Shown here: one piece after another, positions 36,742-46,106 of the stretch
Numbering within the stretch: the stretch's first letter is position 1
Layout: every line of letters begins with the position of its first letter
From: Aquibacillus saliphilus
GTDB taxonomy: Bacteria > Bacillota > Bacilli > Bacillales > Amphibacillaceae
NCBI RefSeq assembly: GCF_020404745.1
Contig: NZ_JAIZAP010000006.1
Coordinates: 62,001 to 126,000, forward strand
Direction: 5' to 3'
Length of the DNA stretch: 64,000 bases
Notes under the pieces: generated by a model
The model's database searches: none
Seen by the model: only the letters and a program-made list of their open reading frames with translations
Told to the model about the DNA's origin: nothing
Translations under genes and position numbers: made by a program

Positions 36742-37149
36742 TCAATACTTAATCTTTTTTAAAATGGCATCATAATTTTGATCAATTGTCACGATTCCAA
36801 AAGGCTGATATTGTTTCTTTAATAACGTGACAATTTGTTCTACCTGAGATGCACTATGGCATGAGTAATACGTGTCTGGGTCAGGATCATTATAAAGTTC
36901 ATTCTCGATGTTGATATGATATTTTTCAAAGTTTTCATCACTTGTAAGATTGACATAGTAAATTGGATCAACCGGACCCAACCTAATCCAATTTTCATTA
37001 TCATTTAAATCACCAGCATTCCACCAATAATATCCATCTTCAATTTTTTCCGCACCGATCTCCGCTTGATTATCTTTCTCTTTCGATTTTTCTTTACCAA
37101 GATAAGACACAAGCCCAACCAAGGCTGCTACTACGACTCCTCCCCACAT
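36742..37149 (-). CDS. Hypothetical protein with N-terminal membrane segment
   Basis: 135 residues. N-terminal hydrophobic segment (WGGVVVAALVGLVSYLG, 2-18), charged linker, then a small domain with YYWWNAGD, ENWIRLGPVDP and YYVNLTSDE. No family recognised. GGAGG 7 nt before ATG 37149 sets the start, shortening a longer reading by 12 codons. It sits alone beside decayed sequence. Confidence 0.6.
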   Translation of the reverse strand: MWGGVVVAALVGLVSYLGKEKSKEKDNQAEIGAEKIEDGYYWWNAGDLNDNENWIRLGPVDPIYYVNLTSDENFEKYHINIENELYNDPDPDTYYSCHSASQVEQIVTLLKKQYQPFGIVTIDQNYDAILKKIKY

Positions 37150-38478
37150 TTGATTACCTCCAGAAAGTTTTTCGAAATTCACCATTCACTCAATCAAAAG
37201 TTATGAAAATAAACCGTGGGTTTTTAGAAAATAATATCTGGCATACTACATCTGTATATTAGTAAGCAATCAATTTCTCCTTACTAATAGATTGACTGTA
37301 TGAGTAAGAAAATTAGGAAATAGGTTTTCATTTATCCACCTTCAACTAAATCTCTGTATGTCTTAACACTCTTCCGCTTAACCTTTTACTATCCTTAAAG
37401 ACTATTATAAACTGCTCCTCATCATTACTTATGTCGGATCGTCAATTGGTATTCGTATAGTCAAGAAAATAGTGAAAATATCCTTTTTTCTTATACATGG
37501 TTATCCTTTATAACATTTGGTTAAATATTCCTATATCAGAACCCATCATAGTACTACCATTATTACTGGACGTAGTAGTGGAAGCGTGATATGAATTAAT
37601 GCCATTAACAGCAGGAATATTTAACGCAATAGGCCGATATGGAATTGAATGGAACAGCGCATGTGTCAAAGTGGTGCCGACAATGAAGTTTGGAGTTATG
37701 GTGAAGAGGCTTATAGAAGTCCGTAAAAGTAAAACAGAAAAAGGAATTCCTTCCATTTTTATAAAGGACATTTGCTTAAATGCCTTGCATATCCATTATG
37801 GCTCGATTTTCACGAATCACGAAACCAGGCAAAGGCGTTACGACAGTATTTTCCGACATCGGTAATGGAATAATGAGCCTCATTCCTGCCGAAGAGCATC
37901 GAATAACACGTTGGGCCTAGGTTCATTTGCTTGGGTAATTACGGTATTGCAATTTTCCACCTGACCGCATTGTTGACCTAAATCTTCAAAGTCATATAGC
38001 TGATTTCACACATATACTCTGACCCTATACCTTGGTCGATCCATCTAATTATAAAGGCATCATGTGAGAAAAATTAATACTTAAAATCCAAGCTTGCATG
38101 TAGTCGATCGTCAATTCTTCCGAAAATAGTCAATACTTATGACTTTTTTTCAACGAATGAATGGATTGATTACGATACTTTCTATCTGCTTCTATTTTAG
38201 CAGTAGGTTATGAATGAAGCCGGACAAAAATCGGTTAGATCATTTACATGGAAGGGTCTATCGCAGAATCATCTTGGTTTGAGCTTTCGATCAATCGCCT
38301 GTAACCAATCTCACTTAAGTCCCACTAGCCAAGGTCTGATTGTATGAACAACAAAACTAATATGTTTCTAGATAGCGGGAATTTACAAACACGCGCTCTA
38401 ACAAAAAAAGTATGTCAGAACATATTACAATAATCTGGTGCATGTTAGAATAATTTGATAAATTATTCATAACATCAA
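37150..38478. other. Decayed intergenic region
   Basis: 1.3 kb without a convincing gene. Minus-strand frames around 37750-37900 carry peptide-like stretches (MRLIIPLPMSENTVV, then TPLPGFVIRENRAIMDMQGI) interrupted by stops and frame changes, so an unidentified pseudogene is likely. Two overlapping open frames at 37508-37865 lack ribosome binding sites and are not called. Confidence 0.4.
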
Positions 38479-38505
38479 TTAAGGACATATAAGGAAATAT
38501 CCTTA
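38479..38505 (+). promoter_or_regulatory. Tandem/inverted 10-bp element upstream of the 433-aa regulator
   Basis: AAGGACATAT is followed directly by AAGGAAATAT and then CCTTAA, giving tandem 10-bp half-sites and an outer inverted repeat TTAAGGA/TCCTTAA. It lies 14 bp before the regulator ATG, fitting autoregulation. Confidence 0.55.
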
Positions 38506-38519
38506 AATCGAGGTGAAGA

Positions 38520-39821
38520 ATGAAAACTAGAATTGGATTTGTAGGTAATAAAGAATTAAATTCAACCCTTGATTCGGTTGCGAAGGAATTTACGGAAGTT
38601 GAACTCACCTATTATTTTTATGAATCAGAGGAAGAAGCCTATGAACTAGTAATGGGTGCACAAGTTAGAGAGGATATTATTTTATTTGGTGGTCCAGTGC
38701 CATACAGCATGGTGAAATTAGACCCACGTATAATAATACCGACGACACACATTTCTTATGATGGAGCAGCCTTTTATAAAGGGTTACTTAATGTCATTTA
38801 CAATCAAAAGCTTCCCATAGAAAAAATTAGTGTTGATGTTATTTCTGAAGAAACAATCAAAAAGATATACCGAGATTTAAATATTCCTATTTCGGAAGTA
38901 CACGTTTATCCAAATTTCAATGGCAACGGTAAAGAATTTTTAGAGTTTCATGAACAGCTTTATAATTCTGGTCAAACAAAGAGTGCCATTACTTCAGTCT
39001 TTTCAACCCATCAGCTATTAAAAGAGAAGGGGATTCCATCCACATTAGTTCTTGCTACTGAGTCCGCGATTCGTGAAGGAATCCAAAGAGCTATTTTAGA
39101 AATTAGGTCGCTTTACTTTAAAAAATCACAAATAGCAGTAGGATACATTAAAATTCCTGTTAATGAAGAGCGTTCAGAATATGAAATCCAAACAGTCCAT
39201 CTGGAATTACACCGCCAACTGATGTTGTATGCCAAGGAATTACATGCTGATATCTTTCCTTTGAATCGGATGGAATTTGTGTTTTATACAACAAGAGGAA
39301 TGTTGGAATTGAATGACTTAAACTTCTTACAAATGGTGTTTAGTGGCCTGAAGAAAGTGTTTGATAAAGATATTCATATTGGTTTAGGGTATGGCAAAAC
39401 AGCACAAATAGCTGGTAGGAATGCAAGAAAGGCGATTGAATACTCGGTAAATATGGTTGGAGACCAATGCTTTTTAATTAAAGATGACAGTAACCTATTA
39501 AATTTGTTTAAAAACGAAAACAAAAGCTTTCGAACGAATGACGATTATATTCAGGAACTGGCTGAACAGTACAGCATCTCATCTATGGTATTGAAAAGAA
39601 TAAATCGAGCTCTGGAAAAACTGGGGAAAAATGAACTAACTGCTGAGGAATTAGCGGATGAACTAAACCAAACACCCCGAAATACTAGAAGGACATTAAA
39701 ACTTCTTGTCGATAAAGGCTTAGCTATTCAAATTGGAGAAGAGCATATTGGAGGAAAAGGAAGGCCAAAATTACTTTATGAAATATTACTACTATCAGTA
39801 AGAGACTTAATGACTAAGTGA
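38520..39821 (+). CDS. Putative regulator with degenerate GGDEF-like and C-terminal winged-helix domains
   Basis: 433 residues, no signal peptide. The N-terminal 150 residues resemble a sensor domain of unknown ligand. The middle (about 200-330; IAVGYIKIP, IHIGLGYGKTAQIAGRNARKAIEYS) looks like a degenerate GGDEF/PucR-type fold. The C-terminus (about 345-425; ELTAEELADELNQTPRNTRRTLKLLVDKG) is a winged helix-turn-helix. GAGGTGAAG precedes the ATG. It lies 20 bp before the diaminopropionate ammonia-lyase gene and so probably controls, and is co-transcribed with, that operon. Confidence 0.7.
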   Translation: MKTRIGFVGNKELNSTLDSVAKEFTEVELTYYFYESEEEAYELVMGAQVREDIILFGGPVPYSMVKLDPRIIIPTTHISYDGAAFYKGLLNVIYNQKLPIEKISVDVISEETIKKIYRDLNIPISEVHVYPNFNGNGKEFLEFHEQLYNSGQTKSAITSVFSTHQLLKEKGIPSTLVLATESAIREGIQRAILEIRSLYFKKSQIAVGYIKIPVNEERSEYEIQTVHLELHRQLMLYAKELHADIFPLNRMEFVFYTTRGMLELNDLNFLQMVFSGLKKVFDKDIHIGLGYGKTAQIAGRNARKAIEYSVNMVGDQCFLIKDDSNLLNLFKNENKSFRTNDDYIQELAEQYSISSMVLKRINRALEKLGKNELTAEELADELNQTPRNTRRTLKLLVDKGLAIQIGEEHIGGKGRPKLLYEILLLSVRDLMTK

Positions 39822-39841
39822 TAGAGGAGGGGGGAATTTAA

Positions 39842-41053
39842 ATGAATCAAATTTATTGGAAGAAAAACGCTCATAAAAGGGCAGGAAGTATGAGTGATCT
39901 ATCCTTTTTAAGTACAGAAGAAAGCAACAAGGTATTACAGTTTCATAAAAGTTATTTGAAATACAAGGAAACACCTTTAACAACCTTATCTGCACTTTCT
40001 AATTATTTGGGAGTAAAGCAGATTTCTGTAAAAGATGAGTCCCAACGCTACAACTTAAATGCATTTAAAGTTTTAGGTGGCCTATATGCAATAGCAAAGT
40101 ATATTGGCAATCAATTAGGTATTCCTGATGAACAGCTAACATTTGATAAATTAAAATCTCCTAGTGTAAAAGAAAGTCTTGGAACACTTACCTTTGTTTC
40201 TGCTACAGATGGAAATCATGGAAGAGGGGTTGCATGGGCAGCTCAACAGCTTGGGCACCAAGCTGTCATCCACATGCCAAAGGGGTCGTCATCTAGACGT
40301 TTACAGCATATTCATGACTGTGGCGCTGAAGGGTATATCACTGACTGGAATTATGATAAAACAGTGGAATATGTAGCTAATTCCGCTAAGGAAAACGGGT
40401 GGGTGGTTATACAAGATACTGCCTGGGAGGGTTATGAAGAAATACCTAAATGGATAATGCAAGGTTATTCAGCTATTGCTACGGAGGTAATTAATCAATC
40501 GGAATCAAAAAAACCGACGCATCTATTCTTACAAGCAGGGGTAGGATCCTTTGCATCTGCCATTATAGGAAGCGTTATTTCAAATTATAAAGAAACCAGT
40601 CCGAAAATAGTTATCGTTGAACCTGATCAAGCAAATTGTTTCTACCGTTCCTTTTTAGCAGGGAAAGGAGAGGCAGTAGCGGTGACTGGAGATATGGACA
40701 CAATTATGGCAGGGCTAGCATGCGGAGTACCAAACAAAGTGTCATGGGAAATTATTAGGAACTATGCTGACATTGCCGTTTCTTGCTCCGATGATGTCGC
40801 CGCAACAGGGATGAGAATATTGGGAAATCCGCTAGATAAGGATGAGCGCATTATCTCAGGTGAATCAGGTGCTGTCCCAATGGGATTACTTTATAAACTA
40901 TTAAGTGATCCGAATCTAGTAAAGGTAAAAGAAGAACTCGACCTAGATTCAGATTCACATATTTTACTTATTAATACGGAGGGTGATACAGATGCAGTGA
41001 AATATAAGCAAATCGTCTGGGAGGGAGCCCACCCATCATATCAATCAAGGTAG
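39842..41053 (+). CDS. dpaL: Diaminopropionate ammonia-lyase
   Basis: 403 residues of fold-type II PLP enzyme, same length as E. coli YgeX. PLP lysine is Lys76 in NLNAFKVLGG (Lys77 in E. coli), and the phosphate loop is ATDGNHGRGVAWAA. The enzyme converts 2,3-diaminopropionate to pyruvate and two ammonia. GAGGAGGGGGG precedes the ATG at 8 nt. In E. coli ygeX is next to ygeY; here too the following gene is ygeY-like. Confidence 0.93.
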   Translation: MNQIYWKKNAHKRAGSMSDLSFLSTEESNKVLQFHKSYLKYKETPLTTLSALSNYLGVKQISVKDESQRYNLNAFKVLGGLYAIAKYIGNQLGIPDEQLTFDKLKSPSVKESLGTLTFVSATDGNHGRGVAWAAQQLGHQAVIHMPKGSSSRRLQHIHDCGAEGYITDWNYDKTVEYVANSAKENGWVVIQDTAWEGYEEIPKWIMQGYSAIATEVINQSESKKPTHLFLQAGVGSFASAIIGSVISNYKETSPKIVIVEPDQANCFYRSFLAGKGEAVAVTGDMDTIMAGLACGVPNKVSWEIIRNYADIAVSCSDDVAATGMRILGNPLDKDERIISGESGAVPMGLLYKLLSDPNLVKVKEELDLDSDSHILLINTEGDTDAVKYKQIVWEGAHPSYQSR

Positions 41054-41107
41054 TATCTAATTAGAAAGGAGCGGATAAGTATTATAACAGAAGAAAGGAA
41101 TGCATAT

Positions 41108-42280
41108 GTGATAGAGCTTTGTAAGAATTTAATTCAGCATCAAAGTTATTCAGGACAAGAAAAAGACGTGATGAATTACATTCGTCAAGTGTTTGAACAA
41201 CTTGGATATGACAAGGTTTATTGCGATGATTTTGGAAATGTCATTGGAGAAATCCGAGGGAATTATCCTGGTCCGAATCTATTGTTTGATGGTCATGTCG
41301 ACACAGTCCCAGTTGACCAAGAAAAATGGGATATTGACCCGTTTAGTGGAGAAGTTACCCAAAACAAGATTTATGGTCGCGGCGCTTCGGATATGAAAGG
41401 CGCTGTCAGTGCTATGATCTCGTCAGCTTCGTATTTCGCAAAAGATTTAGACAAGAACTTTGCAGGTAACTTGTATGTCGCCTGTGGTGTACATGAAGAG
41501 TGCTTTGAAGGGGTCGCTTCTCGAAAAATTAGTCAATTGATAAAACCAGACTATGTCGTAATCGGGGAATCTACTAATTTGAACGTCAATCGGGGCCAAA
41601 GAGGTCGGGCAGAAATTGTCATTGAAACATTTGGAAAAAGGTCTCATTCTTCTAATCCGGAAAAAGGATTAAATGCCGTTTATCAAATGACTGATATAAT
41701 CCAAAAGATCAAACAAAGTGAAAACAAAAAGCATGACGTTCTTGGCCTAGGGCTATTAGAACTAACCGATATTAAGTCATCCCCATATCCAGGTGCTTCT
41801 GTAGTACCAGACTATTGTAGGGTAACCTATGACAGACGTTTACTCGTTGGGGAAACGAAAGAATCAGTCTTAAGACCAATTCAAGAAGCTATTAATCAAT
41901 TACATTGTGCTAAAGATAATATCAAAATCTCTTATGCTTTGGGGAGTGAGGTGTGTTATACCGGAGAAGTAATTAAGGAAGAACGCTTCTTTCCAGGATG
42001 GATAATTGATGACAATGATCCATTTGTTCAAGGGGTAATAAATGGATTACGAGAGATTGGAATTCATTCTAATATCGGTCATTATTCCTTCTGTACCAAT
42101 GGAAGTCATTATGCTGGGGAAGCTGGTATCAAAACTATTGGATTCGGTCCCTCTTATGAGGCACTCGCACACATTGATAATGAGTATATTGAAATTGATC
42201 AGTTACATGGAGCAATGAAAGGATATTACAGTATTATGAAGTCGGTTCTCCAACTCAATATTAAAGTCGATCAATCGTAA
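41108..42280 (+). CDS. ygeY: YgeY-type M20 family hydrolase
   Basis: 390 residues of the M20/ArgE/DapE metallopeptidase family, YgeY branch. Metal ligands are in FDGHVDTVPV (His), GRGASDMKG (Asp) and GVHEECFEG (Glu-Glu). It probably releases an amino acid (perhaps diaminopropionate) from an acyl or peptide conjugate. Called start is GTG 41108 with AAAGGA 8 nt upstream. An in-frame extension to an ATT at 41081 preceded by AAAGGAG would add ITEERNAYV and fit the family N-terminus better, so the true start is uncertain. Confidence 0.88.
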   Translation: MIELCKNLIQHQSYSGQEKDVMNYIRQVFEQLGYDKVYCDDFGNVIGEIRGNYPGPNLLFDGHVDTVPVDQEKWDIDPFSGEVTQNKIYGRGASDMKGAVSAMISSASYFAKDLDKNFAGNLYVACGVHEECFEGVASRKISQLIKPDYVVIGESTNLNVNRGQRGRAEIVIETFGKRSHSSNPEKGLNAVYQMTDIIQKIKQSENKKHDVLGLGLLELTDIKSSPYPGASVVPDYCRVTYDRRLLVGETKESVLRPIQEAINQLHCAKDNIKISYALGSEVCYTGEVIKEERFFPGWIIDDNDPFVQGVINGLREIGIHSNIGHYSFCTNGSHYAGEAGIKTIGFGPSYEALAHIDNEYIEIDQLHGAMKGYYSIMKSVLQLNIKVDQS

Positions 42281-42333
42281 GAAGTTTAATGTGATGAAAA
42301 GACGGAATATTCAGTTATTATGGGAGTGTATTT

Positions 42334-43947
42334 ATGTATAATTTATTAATTAAAAATGGAAAGATTTTAGATGGAACAGGTTCACCCTGGTTTTATGGAG
42401 ATATAGCGATTAATGGAAATGAAATTGTAGAAATAGGAAAAATTGAAGCGCAAGCAGAAAAAGAAATCGATGCATCAGGTAAAATTGTTTCCCCAGGATT
42501 CATTGACATGCATACCCATTCAGATCTGTTTATTTTAGAAAAACCATTCATAGAAGCTAAAGTCCGTCAGGGGATTACAACGGACCTACTAGGTCAAGAT
42601 GGGATTGCAGCTACACCACTTCCTCCTCAATATGTGGATGTATGGCGGAAAAATCTAGCAGGTTTAGATGGGGAACCAGAAATAGATTGGGACTGGAATG
42701 ATGTCGATAGTTATTTATCAAAAATAGAAGCGAATAAACCTAGTTACAATCTAGCATTACTTGCACCTCATGGAAATATCAGAATGGAAGTTATGGGACT
42801 AGATAATCGAGTTGCCACCGACCAAGAAATAGAACAAATGCAGAATGTGTTAAGGAAGTCATTAAATCAAGGAGCGTGCGGTCTTTCAACTGGACTAATT
42901 TATCCACCCTGTTGCTTCTCAGATCGTAAGGAATTGAGAGCATTATGTTCTGTCATAGCAGAATATGGAGTTCCTCTTGTCATCCACCAACGTAGTGAAG
43001 GGGATGAAATATTAGAGTCGATGGCTGAATTAGTTCAAATTATGAGAGAGACAGGTGCCCATTTACATTTTTCTCATTTGAAAAATTGCGGAAAATTGAA
43101 CTGGCATAAAACTGATGACGTACTTTCAATTATTGACCAGGCAAGAGAAGAAGGAATTGAAGTCACTTTTGATCAGTATCCCTATACAGCTGGTAGTACG
43201 ATGCTAAGCGCTATTCTTCCACCTTGGGCTCATGATGGAGGTACAGACGCTTTACTAAAACGATTAGAGAATAAAGATGATCGAGAGCGAATGAAAATAG
43301 AAATGGAAACAGGTATAAAGGGCTGGGATAGCATGTCTGCCTGGGCAGGCTGGGATGGTATTGTTATAACCTCTTTAAATTCATCTAAAAATGAGAGATT
43401 AATAGGAAAAAACATTAAAGAAATTACTAACATGTTAAGTGGAGATGATTCCGCAGACATTGCACTGGATTTAATATTAGAGGAACAAAATGCAATTGGC
43501 ATGATTGATTTTGTTATGGATGAAGATTCTGTTGCAAAAATCATGGCTCATCCAGCGGGAACACTTGGTAGTGATGGTCTACTTGGAGGTCAACCTCACC
43601 CACGAGCATACGGTACTTTTCCTAGAGTGTTAGGTAGGTTTGTCCGTGAAAAAGGTGTTTTGCCATTGGAGGACATGATTAGAAGAATGACATCGCAACC
43701 CGCAAGAATTATTGGTCTAAGTGATAGAGGTATTATTAGAAAAAACTTAAAGGCAGATATTGTCATTTTTGATGAAGAGGAAATAAATGATACAGCAACC
43801 TATGATAATCCTATTCAACGTCCTATTGGGATGTACTATGTCATTGTAAATGGAAAAATTGTAGTTGAACATGAAAACAGCTATCCGATAGCTGCTGGAG
43901 AGGTTATCAGAAGAAACTACGTCAGTACGAAGCAAGCTTCCCTATAA
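42334..43947 (+). CDS. N-acyl-D-amino-acid deacylase-type amidohydrolase
   Basis: 537 residues of the amidohydrolase superfamily, D-aminoacylase branch. GFIDMHTHSDL carries the HxH zinc motif (about 63-68), STGLIYPP and HFSHLKNCG the middle ligands, and the C-terminal beta-sandwich closes with IQRPIGMYYVIVNGK. It is expected to remove an acyl group from N-acyl-D-amino acids or related amides. Between ygeY-like and symporter genes with short gaps, so one operon. GGGAGTG precedes the ATG. Exact substrate unknown; E. coli has a hydantoinase-like gene at the matching position. Confidence 0.87.
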   Translation: MYNLLIKNGKILDGTGSPWFYGDIAINGNEIVEIGKIEAQAEKEIDASGKIVSPGFIDMHTHSDLFILEKPFIEAKVRQGITTDLLGQDGIAATPLPPQYVDVWRKNLAGLDGEPEIDWDWNDVDSYLSKIEANKPSYNLALLAPHGNIRMEVMGLDNRVATDQEIEQMQNVLRKSLNQGACGLSTGLIYPPCCFSDRKELRALCSVIAEYGVPLVIHQRSEGDEILESMAELVQIMRETGAHLHFSHLKNCGKLNWHKTDDVLSIIDQAREEGIEVTFDQYPYTAGSTMLSAILPPWAHDGGTDALLKRLENKDDRERMKIEMETGIKGWDSMSAWAGWDGIVITSLNSSKNERLIGKNIKEITNMLSGDDSADIALDLILEEQNAIGMIDFVMDEDSVAKIMAHPAGTLGSDGLLGGQPHPRAYGTFPRVLGRFVREKGVLPLEDMIRRMTSQPARIIGLSDRGIIRKNLKADIVIFDEEEINDTATYDNPIQRPIGMYYVIVNGKIVVEHENSYPIAAGEVIRRNYVSTKQASL

Positions 43948-43975
43948 GTACACAAACTATAAAAGGAGTGGTTTG

Positions 43976-45439
43976 ATGTCTGTAAGTTTTATCGTAATTG
44001 GTATTGTGATTGTTTACTTAGCGGTAATGATCTATATCGGTTTTTTGTCCTCTAAGAAGATAACCAATAATGAAGATTTTCTTGTAGCCGGTCGTAAAAT
44101 GGGTCCTTGGCTACTAGCAGGTAGTTTAGCAGCAACAGAAGTTGGTGGGGGTTCCTCATTAGGTGTTGTGGAAAAAGCTTATGGTAGCTGGGGGTTCTCA
44201 GCATTCTGGTATGTACTTGCCATGGCATTTGCTTTTATTATTTTAGCATTTATTGCACCGATGTTACGTAATGCTTTAGTTAAAACAGTTCCTGAATTTT
44301 TTAGAAAACGTTATGGTGAAAAAAGTGGAATATTAACAACTGCGATTATGGTTTTACCTATGATTGGTCTAACGGCCGTTCAATTGATTGCATCTGCGAC
44401 TATTCTATCGGTAATGACTGGATGGGGTTACACATTATCCGTTTTAATTGTTACACTAGTTGTAACTGCATATAGTGTTATGGGTGGAATGTATAGTGTT
44501 ATTTATACAGATGTTGTTCAGTGGTTTTTAATTTTGTTTGGTATGGCGGCAATCATCCCTTTCACGTTGAATGCTGGTGGAGGCTTTGAAAGTATAACAG
44601 CAGCCATACCTGATGAAAAATGGAGCATGGTAGATGGTGCTGGTATTGGTACCATTATTGCATTAGTTGTTATGTATGTAGCTTCATTTACAGTTGGTCA
44701 AGAAGCGGTACAACGGTATTACTCTGCAAAAGATGGTAAAGCAGCAAAACAAGCTTCATATATTACTGCGTTTGTCTATGCGATATTTGCATTTATTCCA
44801 GCATTTATTGGTCTACTAATGTATGGGATGGAAGCTAATGGAACTATTGATGGTGTATTATTAATGGAACAAGGTGGAAGATATGCACTCCCTGTACTAG
44901 CAGTTAATGTATTGCCTGACATACTTGTTGGTTTGCTATTCGCAGCCTTGATTTCAGCTACAATGTCTAGTGCATCGAGTAATTTACTAGCTGCCGGATC
45001 TATGTTTTCTAACGATATTTACCATCAGTATATTAATAAAAATGCATCGGATAAAGATTTACTTAAGATGACACGAATTGTTATGTGGATAGTTGGAATA
45101 TTGAGTTTTAGTGTTGCAGCATTTAATATTTCCGACATCATCACCTTATTAATGTTCTCATTCACCTTACGAGCTGGTGGTGCCTTTATTCCATATGTTG
45201 TTGGACATTTGTGGGAGAAAGCAAGTCCTGCAGGTTCATTAGCATCCTTAATATTGGGTAGCATTACCGTTATTCTTGTCGAGAGGGGTATTATCCCATT
45301 TTTTGGATTAGACCCGATTTATCCGGCATTAATAGTTAGTGCAATCGCATTTTATGTGTTCTCAAAAATTAACCCAGCACAAAAACAAGTTGATAAAGAC
45401 CTAAAATTAAATTACAATGACAAAGATTCTGCAATCTAA
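43976..45439 (+). CDS. Sodium:solute symporter (SSS family)
   Basis: About 487 residues with 12-13 membrane spans of the SLC5/PanF-PutP family. Family marks are DFLVAGRKMGPW (about 34-45), the LAATEVGGGSSLG stretch in span 2 and SATMSSASSNLLAAGSM (about 325-341), which contains the Na2-site serines. It probably imports the amino-acid conjugate consumed by the three preceding enzymes. AAAGGAGTG precedes ATG 43976. Confidence 0.9.
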   Translation: MSVSFIVIGIVIVYLAVMIYIGFLSSKKITNNEDFLVAGRKMGPWLLAGSLAATEVGGGSSLGVVEKAYGSWGFSAFWYVLAMAFAFIILAFIAPMLRNALVKTVPEFFRKRYGEKSGILTTAIMVLPMIGLTAVQLIASATILSVMTGWGYTLSVLIVTLVVTAYSVMGGMYSVIYTDVVQWFLILFGMAAIIPFTLNAGGGFESITAAIPDEKWSMVDGAGIGTIIALVVMYVASFTVGQEAVQRYYSAKDGKAAKQASYITAFVYAIFAFIPAFIGLLMYGMEANGTIDGVLLMEQGGRYALPVLAVNVLPDILVGLLFAALISATMSSASSNLLAAGSMFSNDIYHQYINKNASDKDLLKMTRIVMWIVGILSFSVAAFNISDIITLLMFSFTLRAGGAFIPYVVGHLWEKASPAGSLASLILGSITVILVERGIIPFFGLDPIYPALIVSAIAFYVFSKINPAQKQVDKDLKLNYNDKDSAI

Positions 45440-45653
45440 AAGTAAATAGCTTTTTCTACCTAATACAATCATATAAATTTGAATGTCAGATTGATTGTGT
45501 ATTCAATAGCATATAGTAAGTGTATTTATCAGAAATTTAAATTTTGTTTAGGTTACATCAAGTGGAAAAATAAGAATCTCTGTCAAATGTGGTGGTGTGA
45601 TTTTTCACGCCACCCTCTTTTTTCGAAGGGTTGTTCTTCCATAAATGCGTTGG

Positions 45654-45971
45654 TTACTTTAAAGGGATTGAAGGACCTGAGATACGGTTCTGATATCTCT
45701 GAATTTCTTTTGGACTACATGTACAGTAGCGATTCTTAGCACCAAGATATCCACATGGACAAGGATTCATTGCAGTAATTAATTGGAATTTTGCAGGATA
45801 TGAAACTGTTCCTTGAGCTCTACTAATATAAACCTCGCCACTTTCTAATGGCTCGCGAATCATCGCCGTGGAGCTGAATGGATAAAAATTTAAAATGAAA
45901 ATAAACGAGTTTCTACTTAATATAATGCGATATATTAATTCCTCTCCCCCAGCGTCCTTGCTCCTCGTCAC
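45654..45971 (-). pseudogene. comM: comM/yifB central fragment
   Basis: Contains IREPLESGEVYISRAQGTV, FQLITAMNPCPCGYLGAKN, CTCSPKEIQRYQNRISGP: the AAA core of ComM with its Cys-rich loop, ending where LLDRIDL should follow. The upstream part (FIFILNFYPFSSTAM) is degenerate and the rest is missing. The orientation matches the N-terminal piece at 24905-25300, but the order is reversed relative to transcription, so a single insertion does not explain both. Confidence 0.82.
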
Positions 45972-46004
45972 CTCATATTTATTGCGGATTTCATTTCATA
46001 TAAC

Positions 46005-46038
46005 AAAAAATGGCCCACCACCTATAAAGGTGATGAGC
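46005..46038 (-). terminator. Terminator after the ParB-like gene
   Basis: On the minus strand GCTCATCACC-N6-GGTGGTGGGC (two G-U pairs) then CCATTTTTT. It lies 69 bp past the ParB-like stop. Confidence 0.7.
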
Positions 46039-46106
46039 GTATTAAGATGAGTTTCTTCTATTAAATATAAAGTTATATTTACAACGCATGCTATTTTGGA
46101 GCTTTA

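Noticed and set aside
37508-37865. Two overlapping open frames on opposite strands
   Set aside because: No ribosome binding sites. Peptide-like stretches on the minus strand change frame and hit stops, so this is treated as decayed DNA rather than genes.
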